12,866 nucleotides of DNA from the NCBI GenBank assembly GCA_947244675.1, contig CAMXLV010000043.1, forward strand, positions 1 to 12,866. Direction: 5' to 3'. Source of the DNA: an uncultured Clostridium sp. (GTDB lineage Bacteria > Bacillota_A > Clostridia > TANB77 > CAG-508). The position numbers and the translations under genes are program-made. Under the pieces are notes generated by a model. It searched no databases and was not told the DNA's origin. It saw only the letters and a list, made by a program, of their open reading frames with translations. Shown here one piece after another: positions 6,890 through 12,866 of the stretch (positions are counted from its first letter, which is position 1; each line of letters starts with the position of its first letter).

Positions 6890-7336
6890 ATGATAGCAAT
6901 AGGATGTGACCATGGAGGTTATAAATTAAAAGAAGAAATAAAAAAATATTTAGAAGAAAAAGAAATACCATATAAAGATTTAGGTTGTATGAATGAAGAA
7001 AGAGTAGATTATCCGAATATTGCAAAAGAAGTAGCAAGAGAAGTGCAAAGTAAAAAAAGTGATCAAGGAATTTTAATTTGTCGTTCTGGAATAGGAATGA
7101 GTATGGTTGCAAATAAATTTAAAGGAGTTCGTTGTACTCTTTGTTATGATGAATTTACTGCTAAGTATGCAAAATTACACAACAATGGTAATATTTTAGC
7201 CATAGGAGCAGATGCATTAACAGTGAATGAAGCGATATGTATTTTAAGAATGTGGCTTGCAACAGAATTTGAAGGTGGAAGACATAACAGTAGAATTCAA
7301 TTGATTGAAGAAATAGAAAAGGAAAACATGAAATAG
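6890..7336 (+). CDS. rpiB: Ribose-5-phosphate isomerase B family (RpiB/LacAB) sugar-phosphate isomerase
   Basis: The enzyme interconverts ribose 5-phosphate and ribulose 5-phosphate in the pentose phosphate pathway; close relatives act on allose- or galactose-phosphates. The 148-residue product has the normal length and the family's key residues. These are the N-terminal IGCDHGGYKLKE with Asp7 and His8, the catalytic Cys64 in ILICRSGIGMSMVANK, and His97 in KLHNNGNILAIGA. The usual CGTGIG active-site loop reads CRSGIG here, so Gly is replaced by Arg and Thr by Ser next to the catalytic Cys, which may shift substrate preference. GAAGGGAAG precedes ATG 6890. It overlaps the ribosome binding site of the next gene and is probably cotranscribed with it. 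Confidence 0.88.
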   Translation: MIAIGCDHGGYKLKEEIKKYLEEKEIPYKDLGCMNEERVDYPNIAKEVAREVQSKKSDQGILICRSGIGMSMVANKFKGVRCTLCYDEFTAKYAKLHNNGNILAIGADALTVNEAICILRMWLATEFEGGRHNSRIQLIEEIEKENMK

Positions 7337-7347
7337 GAGGCAGACTT

Positions 7348-8584
7348 ATGTGGGGAGATATAGCCATTGCTTTTTTGTTAGCTTTTATTGTTACTTTTAT
7401 GGCAACGCCATATACAATAAAAATAGCAAGAAAAGTAGGAGCAGTCGATGTACCAAGAGACCAAAGAAGAATGCATAAGAAAGCCATGCCAAAATTTGGA
7501 GGCCCAGCTGTTATTTTAGGCTTTTTAGTAGCAATTATTTATTTATTAATTGTAAAAACCCTAGAAAACACGATTGATTTATTTGGGATAGAACAATATG
7601 GAATGAAATTACTTCGGTATGTTTTTAGGAACGATAGTAATATCTATTTTTTGTATATTTGATGATATTATTACTATAAAACCAATCGTAAAATTGTTAG
7701 GACAAGTCCTAGCTGCTATTGTAGTAGTATCTTTTGGCATAAGAATTGATGAAATAACACCAGAATTTTTACCAACTAATGAACTAAAAGAAGCATTTTC
7801 TATTGCATTAACAATTGGTTGGATTGTGGGGGTAACTAATGCAATTAATTTAATTGATGGATTAGATGGACTATCAGCAGGAATTTCGGTGATATCAGCA
7901 GTATCGTTATTAATTATATTTGTATTGAATGGATCTCCACTTATTTCGATATTATTAATAACAGCAATAGCAGGAGCATTAGTAGGATTTTTACCATTCA
8001 ATTTTGCTCCAGCTAAAACATTTATAGGAGATACTGGTTCTAATTTTTTAGGTTTTTCTCTTTCCATTATATCCATATTAGGAGTTGCTAAAACTTATAC
8101 AGCAGTAGTTATTGTTTTACCATTATTGGTTTTAGGTTTACCAATTTTTGATACCCTTTGGGCAATTATCAGAAGGATTATTAAAGGAAAGTCAATTAAA
8201 GCAATTTTTAAAGCAGATAAAGGTCATTTGCACCATTTGATTGTAGCAAGAGGATTTAGTCAAAAACAAGCGGTTTTAATTTTATATGGAATTGCAGCAA
8301 CATTTGGTTTATTTGCGATTATTATGCTAGAGAGTGGTATCTGGAAGGCTTTATCATTTTTGCTAATGGTTATTGTTGCACTAGGACTAGGATATAAGAA
8401 CTTCCAAGCAGAGAAGTTTGAATCACAAAGATATGAATGTGTAGAATGTAAATATATCTATAATCCAAAGTCTGGAAATGAAAAGGCTGGAATTAAACCA
8501 GGGACTGAGTTTGATGATTTGCCAGATACATGGGTTTGCCCTGTTTGTGGAGAGGGAAAAGATATGTTTCAAATTCACCGATAA
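7348..8584 (+). CDS. TagO/WecA-type undecaprenyl-phosphate sugar-1-phosphate transferase with C-terminal rubredoxin, read through a +1 break at CGG
   Basis: This family moves a GlcNAc-1-phosphate-type group from UDP-sugar to undecaprenyl phosphate at the inner membrane face, starting teichoic acid or other envelope glycans. The unbroken frame from ATG 7348 ends at 7662. Skipping C7615 joins it to the frame ending at 8584, giving 411 residues. Motifs then appear in order: [16 protein letters not shown] at 104-106, [27 protein letters not shown], and KGHLHHL, the HxHH form typical of TagO/WecA rather than MraY. Multiple membrane helices are evident. Residues about 362-408 are a complete rubredoxin with CVEC (364, 367) and CPVC (397, 400). 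The fusion lies in one uninterrupted frame. TAGGAGG overlaps the rpiB stop, so the two genes are coupled. Confidence 0.88.
7612..7618 (+). other. Putative +1 recoding site in the TagO/WecA-like gene (CTT-CGG-T)
   Basis: Codon 89 is CTT (Leu), the next in-frame triplet is CGG (7615-7617), and the needed frame resumes at GGT (Gly, 7616-7618). Skipping C7615, or reading CGGT as a four-base Gly codon, continues into [12 protein letters not shown] and the FDD motif. Here slippage of the Leu tRNA from CTT to TTC is possible, unlike at the gatA site. The shared element is the CGG itself. Confidence 0.5.
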
Positions 8585-8610
8585 AAGTTACAGAATATGT
8601 AACTTTTTTT
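8584..8610 (+). terminator. Intrinsic terminator after the transferase-rubredoxin gene
   Basis: AAAGTTACA (8584-8592) pairs with TGTAACTTT (8598-8606) around a 5-base loop and runs into a T-tract. The stem begins at the last base of the stop codon. Confidence 0.88.
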
Positions 8611-8653
8611 GTATTTAATTGTATAAAAAGGTAGATTTTTAGCTGATGTAAAA

Positions 8654-8682
8654 TTGACAGATAAATTGTAGAGTGATATAAT
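8654..8682 (+). promoter_or_regulatory. Perfect consensus sigma-A promoter of the GT2-hslO unit
   Basis: TTGACA (8654-8659) and TATAAT (8677-8682) are separated by exactly 17 bases, with an additional TG one base before the -10. It matches consensus at all twelve positions, which suggests strong basal transcription. Confidence 0.85.
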
Positions 8683-8732
8683 TGATGAAACAAATCTCAT
8701 GGATTCAATAAAGTCTGTTAGAGGAGAAAGAA

Positions 8733-9527
8733 ATGGAAGAAGAGAAGAAAATAAAATTTAGTGTTATTATAACAGCTTATAATATAGAAAAATATATAGA
8801 AAAAAGTATACAAAGTGTAAGAAATCAGACATTTAAAGAATATGAATTAATTGTAATAGATGATTGTTCAACAGATAAAACATTAGAGAAAATTAGACAG
8901 TTCAAAGATATAAAAATAATAGCACATAAAGAAAATAAATGTTTAGGTGGAGCAAGAAATACAGGGGTAAGAAATGCAAAAGGGGAATTTATAATATTTT
9001 TAGATGGAGACGACTATTTAAATAATGAATTAGTATTAGAAAAATTGAATCAGTTAATTGCCAAAAATACACCAGATGTAGTGTATTTGGGGTTTGAATT
9101 AATGGGCAAAAAAACAGGGATCATTATTCCAAATAAAGAAAATTGTACAAAAGCATACCGAATAGCAGGAGATAGATATGCTAATGCGTGGAGTAAATGT
9201 TGGAAAAGAGAGTTTTTAATAAAAAATGAATTAGTATTTCCAGAAAATAGATATTATGAAGATGTTGTTTTCATTTATCAAGCAATTAGTAAAGTAGAGA
9301 ATTATCTAATAGCAGAATTTCCAACACATACTTATTATAGTGGAAGACCAAATAGCATTACTACAAATGTATCTTTTAAAAATATACATGATAATTTATA
9401 TAACATAGAGGAATTAATGCAAATGGCTAAAAATAATAGAACAGAAGAGTTAGATATAAAGATACAAAAGGAGATACAAAGGTGTAAAGAAAGATTAGAA
9501 GAAATATATGAACATTATAAAAAATAA
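8733..9527 (+). CDS. Family 2 glycosyltransferase
   Basis: The 264-residue product is a GT-A fold glycosyltransferase that would pass a sugar from a nucleotide-sugar to an acceptor, probably in envelope polysaccharide synthesis. The N-terminal half has every GT2 landmark: FSVIITAYNIEKYIEKSI, VIDDCSTDKT (nucleotide-binding Asp), GGARNTGVRNAKGEFIIFLDGDD with the metal-binding DxD-type motif at about residues 91-93, and a later YEDVVF acidic motif. No transmembrane helix follows, so it is probably cytoplasmic or peripheral. Donor and acceptor cannot be told from the sequence. AGAGGAG precedes the ATG. It is followed after 17 bases by hslO, with which it should share the consensus promoter at 8654-8682. 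Confidence 0.9.
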   Translation: MEEEKKIKFSVIITAYNIEKYIEKSIQSVRNQTFKEYELIVIDDCSTDKTLEKIRQFKDIKIIAHKENKCLGGARNTGVRNAKGEFIIFLDGDDYLNNELVLEKLNQLIAKNTPDVVYLGFELMGKKTGIIIPNKENCTKAYRIAGDRYANAWSKCWKREFLIKNELVFPENRYYEDVVFIYQAISKVENYLIAEFPTHTYYSGRPNSITTNVSFKNIHDNLYNIEELMQMAKNNRTEELDIKIQKEIQRCKERLEEIYEHYKK

Positions 9528-9544
9528 GAAAGAAGGGCAAAGAG

Positions 9545-10429
9545 ATGTCAGACAAAATTATAAAATTTTTAGCACACAATAAAAATTTTTCTGTTATATG
9601 TGCTAAAACAACAAATTTGGTAGAAAAAGCAAGAAAAACACATGACCTAAGCCCAGTAGTTACAGCAGCATTTGGACGAATGCTAACGATGACTGCTATT
9701 ATGGGAGCAGAGATGAAAAATGAAAAAGACAAATTAACGATACAAATCAAAGGGAATGGTCCAATTGAAATGATGGTAGCAACTACCAATAATTTTCCAA
9801 AAGTAAAGGGATATGTGGTGAATCCACAAGTAGATATACCACTAAACGAGTTTGGAAAATTAGATGTAGGAGGAGCCATTGGCATAGAGGGGTATATTAA
9901 TGTAATCAAAGATATAGGACTAAAAGATCCTTATATAGGGATTTCTCCTTTAATAACAGGGGAAATAGCAGATGATTTTGCTAATTATTTTGTAAATTCT
10001 GAACAAAGAAATTCAGCAGTAGCGTTAGGTGTATTAGTAGACAAAAATGGAGTAAAAGAGGCTGGAGGATATCTGATTAATCCAATGCCAGGAGCAAAAG
10101 AAGAGGAAATTTCAAAGGTAGAACAGGCTTTATTTAAAGCAGGTGCGATGTCTAAAATGCTAGATGAAAACTTAACGTTAGAAGAGATTGCTAAAAGAAT
10201 TACAGGTGATGAAACAGTAGAAATCATAGAAGAGAGCAGGATACCAATTTATGAGTGTGATTGTTCAAAAGAACATATGCAAAAAGCATTAATAACAATA
10301 GGAAAAGAAGAAATACAAAATCTCATTCAAACAGATGGAAAAGCAGAATTAGTATGTCATTTTTGTAATGAAAAATATCAATTTTTAAGAGATGAGTTAG
10401 AAGGAATGTTAAAAAGCATTGACAATTAA
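9545..10429 (+). CDS. hslO: Hsp33 redox-regulated holdase chaperone
   Basis: Hsp33 is a cytoplasmic chaperone that is inactive when reduced and zinc-bound and is switched on by oxidative unfolding of its C-terminal redox domain. The 294-residue product has the normal length. The zinc ligands are Cys238 and Cys240 (CDC) and Cys271 and Cys274 (CHFC), the CxC..CxxC arrangement that defines the redox switch. The N-terminal domain contains TAAFGRMLTMTAIMGAEMK, IQIKGNGPIEMM and the GYVVNP segment typical of the family. AGAAGGGC at about 9532-9539 precedes ATG 9545. It is cotranscribed with the upstream glycosyltransferase, an association that may not be functional. Its last codons contain the -35 of the ppaC promoter. 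Confidence 0.97.
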   Translation: MSDKIIKFLAHNKNFSVICAKTTNLVEKARKTHDLSPVVTAAFGRMLTMTAIMGAEMKNEKDKLTIQIKGNGPIEMMVATTNNFPKVKGYVVNPQVDIPLNEFGKLDVGGAIGIEGYINVIKDIGLKDPYIGISPLITGEIADDFANYFVNSEQRNSAVALGVLVDKNGVKEAGGYLINPMPGAKEEEISKVEQALFKAGAMSKMLDENLTLEEIAKRITGDETVEIIEESRIPIYECDCSKEHMQKALITIGKEEIQNLIQTDGKAELVCHFCNEKYQFLRDELEGMLKSIDN

Positions 10430-10447
10430 AAAGAAAGTTAATATAAT
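10419..10447 (+). promoter_or_regulatory. Perfect consensus promoter of ppaC, starting inside the end of hslO
   Basis: TTGACA (10419-10424) and TATAAT (10442-10447) are exactly 17 bases apart. The -35 lies within the hslO codons for Ile-Asp-Asn just before its stop, so protein sequence and promoter sequence overlap. Confidence 0.82.
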
Positions 10448-10489
10448 AATTTTAATTTTAGTTAAAATAGGAAAGAGTAGGAGATAAAG

Positions 10490-11413
10490 ATGAGAGATGA
10501 AGTTTTAATATTTGGACATAAAAATCCAGATACAGATTCAATTTGTTCTAGCATAGTTCATGCTATCTTAGATAAGAAAAATGGATGGGAGACAAAAGCT
10601 AGAAGAATTGGGAAGGTAAATAAAGAAACCCAGTATGTATTAGATTATTTAAAAATGGAAGCACCAGAGTTAATTGAAAAAGTAGAAGAAGGGCAAGAAG
10701 TAATTTTAGTAGATCATAATGAGTTTAGCCAAAGTGTTGATGGAATTGAAAAAGCTAAAATAATAGCAGTAACAGATCATCATCCAATTGCTGGTTTTAG
10801 AACTTCAGAAGCAATTTATTATACAGCAAAACCTTATGGATGTACAGCTACTATTTTATATGAAGAATTTAAAAGATTACATCATGAAATAGAAGAAAAA
10901 GAAGCGGTTTTAATGGCAAGTGCTATTATATCAGATACTTTGTTATTAAAATCTCCAACAACAACCAAACAAGATGAAATAGCTTTAAAGGAATTAGCTA
11001 ATATTGCTAAAATAGATATCCAAAAGTATGGTTTAGAAATGTTAAAGGCAGGTACTAATTTAGATAATTTTTCTGCCAAAGAACTTATTAATATTGATGC
11101 TAAAGAATTTGAAAAAGAAGGTATAAAATTTGAAATAGCACAAGTTAATACAGTAAGTATTGAGAATGTATTAGCAAGAGAAAAAGAGATAAAAGAGGAA
11201 ATACAAAAAAATATACAAGAAAAAGGATTAAGTTTATTTGTATTTGCTGTAACAGATATTTTAAATAGCAATTCGGAAATAATTGCCTTAGGAGAAAGAA
11301 CAAATGTTATCAAAGAAGCTTTTGGAAAGGAATTGAAAGAAGACAAAATCTTCTTAGAAGGAGTTGTTTCAAGAAAAAAACAAATCTTGCCAGACATTGA
11401 TCGAAACATTTAA
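10490..11413 (+). CDS. ppaC: Manganese-dependent (family II) inorganic pyrophosphatase
   Basis: The enzyme hydrolyses pyrophosphate released by biosynthesis, pulling reactions such as tRNA charging and nucleotide-sugar formation forward. The 307-residue product is the short form without CBS domains. DHH-family metal ligands are all present: His10, Asp14 and Asp16 (GHKNPDTDSI), Asp75 (LVDHNE), Asp97-His98-His99 (VTDHHP) and Asp149 (ASAIISDTLLLKSPTTT). The C-terminal substrate-binding SRKKQ motif is at 294-298. The ribosome binding site TAGGAG precedes the ATG. It has its own consensus promoter at 10419-10447. I see no terminator between it and the next promoter at 11454. Confidence 0.97.
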   Translation: MRDEVLIFGHKNPDTDSICSSIVHAILDKKNGWETKARRIGKVNKETQYVLDYLKMEAPELIEKVEEGQEVILVDHNEFSQSVDGIEKAKIIAVTDHHPIAGFRTSEAIYYTAKPYGCTATILYEEFKRLHHEIEEKEAVLMASAIISDTLLLKSPTTTKQDEIALKELANIAKIDIQKYGLEMLKAGTNLDNFSAKELINIDAKEFEKEGIKFEIAQVNTVSIENVLAREKEIKEEIQKNIQEKGLSLFVFAVTDILNSNSEIIALGERTNVIKEAFGKELKEDKIFLEGVVSRKKQILPDIDRNI

Positions 11414-11453
11414 AGTTTAAAGTAAAGGAAAATTAAAAAAAGAAGTTAAAAGG

Positions 11454-11482
11454 TTGACAGAACTGATATCATAAGATATAAA
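11454..11482 (+). promoter_or_regulatory. Sigma-A promoter of the LPKAG surface protein gene
   Basis: TTGACA (11454-11459) and TATAAA (11477-11482) are 17 bases apart, a near-consensus promoter. The predicted transcript start near 11489 gives a leader of about 30 bases to ATG 11518. Confidence 0.78.
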
Positions 11483-11517
11483 AGAAATAAGAACAAATGA
11501 GAAAGGAAAAGAAGAAA

Positions 11518-12573
11518 ATGAAGGGGTACAAAAAAATTATATATGTATCATTATTTTTATTACTTTTTATCATAGGAGTTAGTAAAAGTAGTTATGCAAC
11601 AGAAGTTACTTATAAGGCTGAATACAAAGATGCAACAACTTACAATGTAATGATTACAGGAATTGAAAAAGAAGATGGATATGATTATAGAGCAATGATT
11701 TGCCAAGAGAAGGATGTTAAAGGTTCTCAATTTATAAGCCCATTAGGAAAATCTTTTTCAATTCAATATAATCAAAATACAAATGTATGGGAAGGAGATA
11801 CAACACAAGCACTAGATGGAGTCAAAAGTTATGGCGTTTTTGAAAAGACAGGACAATATTATGTGTATATTGCTAAAAGGGCAAATAATAGTGCTGGCGA
11901 TTATGAAATCTTAGATGGCCCAACAGAAATAGCAATGCCTCAGTTACCAAGCCTAGGAAATAGAATAAAAATACAATCTGATGCTTCTGGAAGAACAAAA
12001 TATTCAATTAAAGTAAATGGATGTAATACTATGATGCATAATGGTGTAAAAAGAACAATGAAGTTTTATATAGGAGAGGTAACAGATAAAAATTTATTGG
12101 AAAAATTAAATACAGATGGAATAGAAGCATATGGAGAATTATTACAATATGCTAAAGAACAAGAAAAAAATTTAAAGCAAGATAGTTTTGAAGATATCAT
12201 GACAAGAGTATTAGATTATAATATAGTACAAAATTATAATATAGAAAATGGAAAATATTATTTTATACACATGATATTAGATAATGAAAATGGTACATAT
12301 GTAGATGTAGAAGATATTGGGATTTATAATGGGGAAGTCACTAACACAGGAAAAAAAGGATTAAAAAATTTTAAATATGAAGTAACAACAGTTGACACAG
12401 CAAAGAATGAAACTAAAATAGAAGGAATAGATACTCAAAAATCAGATAGTACAATAGCAACAAAAAATCTTCCCAAAGCAGGGGTATCATTAATAGGAAT
12501 AGGTGTATTACTTGTAATTGGCATAAGTATTATAACATTATATGTTAAAAATAAACAATATAAAGATATTTAG
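11518..12573 (+). CDS. Secreted cell-wall protein with LPKAG sortase signal, function unknown
   Basis: The 351-residue product starts with a signal peptide, MKGYKKIIYVSLFLLLFIIG followed by VSKSSYA, with likely cleavage after SYA at about residue 27. It ends with a cell-wall sorting signal: LPKAG, a hydrophobic helix (SLIGIGVLLVIGISIITLYV) and a basic tail (KNKQYKDI). LPKAG is a variant of the sortase LPxTG motif with Ala for Thr. The middle, about residues 30-310, looks like mixed beta-rich extracellular sequence with many Tyr and Asn; I recognise no enzyme motif and few Cys. A Thr/Lys/Ser-rich linker precedes the sorting signal. ATG 11518 is preferred because AAAGGAAAAG precedes it; an in-frame ATG at 11497 has a poor ribosome binding site. 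No sortase gene is in view. Confidence 0.8.
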   Translation: MKGYKKIIYVSLFLLLFIIGVSKSSYATEVTYKAEYKDATTYNVMITGIEKEDGYDYRAMICQEKDVKGSQFISPLGKSFSIQYNQNTNVWEGDTTQALDGVKSYGVFEKTGQYYVYIAKRANNSAGDYEILDGPTEIAMPQLPSLGNRIKIQSDASGRTKYSIKVNGCNTMMHNGVKRTMKFYIGEVTDKNLLEKLNTDGIEAYGELLQYAKEQEKNLKQDSFEDIMTRVLDYNIVQNYNIENGKYYFIHMILDNENGTYVDVEDIGIYNGEVTNTGKKGLKNFKYEVTTVDTAKNETKIEGIDTQKSDSTIATKNLPKAGVSLIGIGVLLVIGISIITLYVKNKQYKDI

Positions 12574-12576
12574 TTT

Positions 12577-12624
12577 AAAGCTAGTTGAAACTCTAAAAAT
12601 AGAGGAACAACTAGCTTTGTTTTG
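12577..12624 (+). terminator. Intrinsic terminator of the surface protein gene
   Basis: AAAGCTAGTTG (12577-12587) pairs perfectly with CAACTAGCTTT (12608-12618), and an inner CTCT/AGAG pairing lies in the loop. The stem is followed by GTTTTG, so the T-run is short but present. Confidence 0.8.
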
Positions 12625-12705
12625 CTTAAAAAATTCAGTCTAAGGCAACTTGTACAAATAAGATAAACTTATTATTTTTCTTTGATACATTAAATTAGAA
12701 TATAA

Positions 12706-12715
12706 TTTTCGACAA
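12706..12715 (-). promoter_or_regulatory. Possible Spo0A box
   Basis: Read on the minus strand this is TTGTCGAAAA, containing an exact TGTCGAA, the Spo0A-binding consensus of spore-forming Firmicutes. A second, imperfect copy in opposite orientation (TTTGTCGAG at 12813-12821) overlaps the ribosome binding site of the next gene. A single 7-base match in AT-rich DNA can occur by chance. Confidence 0.35.
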
Positions 12716-12785
12716 CTAGACAATAAATATTTACATTGTATAATTTTAATGTTTTTATGAAATAGTAGTTTTTTAAAGATGTATA

Positions 12786-12794
12786 TGGTATAAT
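12786..12794 (+). promoter_or_regulatory. Extended -10 promoter of the last gene
   Basis: TGG-TATAAT is an exact extended -10 motif 36 bases before the final ATG; no good -35 is visible. Another TATAAT lies at 12739-12744, about 24 bases after the possible Spo0A box, and could be an alternative, activator-dependent start. Confidence 0.5.
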
Positions 12795-12830
12795 CTAAAC
12801 AATAATTAGTAATTTGTCGAGGAGGTAGTT

Positions 12831-12866
12831 ATGGATAAAAAAAGAATAATCATATTAGTAATAATT
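12831..12866 (+). CDS. Start of an unidentified gene (cut off by window end)
   Basis: ATG 12831 follows GAGGAGGTAG at 12819-12828, a strong ribosome binding site. Only 12 codons are present: MDKKRIIILVII, a Lys-rich start leading into a hydrophobic stretch, as in a signal peptide or membrane anchor. The family cannot be judged from this. Confidence 0.6.
   Translation, partial: MDKKRIIILVII

Noticed and set aside
2779..8584. gatA and the transferase gene as ordinary pseudogenes
   Set aside because: Each has a single one-base break with all motifs kept on both sides, no other lesions, and an essential or near-essential role.
7348..8584. MraY (phospho-MurNAc-pentapeptide transferase) as the identity of the transferase
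   Set aside because: The HLHH motif in the last cytoplasmic loop and the RRMHKK..FGG start are of the TagO/WecA type, and no mur genes are adjacent.

Overview
The window is about 12.9 kb of very AT-rich, gene-dense bacterial DNA. Strong AGGAGG-type ribosome binding sites, short intergenic gaps, the rplJ-rplL and gatCAB gene orders, compact hairpin-plus-T-run terminators and sigma-A promoters point to a low-GC Firmicute. It is most likely an anaerobic clostridial lineage: there is a rubredoxin domain, a family II pyrophosphatase, a sortase-type surface protein and a possible Spo0A box. I cannot name the species.

Layout, left to right. (1) 1-1162: an attenuator-like leader, then the ribosomal stalk genes rplJ and rplL and a terminator. 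(2) 1267-2398: a lone transglutaminase-like gene with its own terminator. (3) 2389-5868: gatC-gatA-gatB, the tRNA-dependent amidotransferase operon; its promoter overlaps the previous terminator, and gatA carries an internal +1 break. (4) 5822-6816, mostly minus strand: a small two-helix membrane protein, a gap with a perfect 29-bp inverted repeat and a small hairpin repeat, then rpsT. (5) 6836-8610: rpiB, then a TagO/WecA-type glycosyl-1-phosphate transferase that also carries a +1 break and ends in a fused rubredoxin domain. (6) 8654-11413: a GT2 glycosyltransferase, hslO (Hsp33) and ppaC, with consensus promoters before the first and last. (7) 11454-12624: a secreted protein with an LPKAG-type sortase signal. 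(8) 12706-12866: a regulatory region with a Spo0A-box match, then the first 12 codons of another gene.

The most unusual feature is shared by the two broken genes. In both gatA and the TagO/WecA-like gene the frame is restored by skipping one C, and in both that C is the first base of an in-frame CGG codon. These are the only two in-frame CGG codons I can find in roughly 3,700 codons, although the trinucleotide CGG occurs about 11 times in other phases inside genes. Both repairs restore a Gly where the family expects one (CGG-A and CGG-T become GGA and GGT) and give normal-length proteins (485 and 411 residues). This fits +1 recoding, or quadruplet decoding of CGGN as Gly at an otherwise unused Arg codon. 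Two coincident sequencing errors remain the main alternative.

Most of the genes are housekeeping functions: translation (L10, L12, S20, GatCAB), pentose phosphate metabolism (RpiB), pyrophosphate removal (PpaC), redox-stress chaperoning (Hsp33) and envelope glycopolymer synthesis (TagO/WecA-like protein, GT2).
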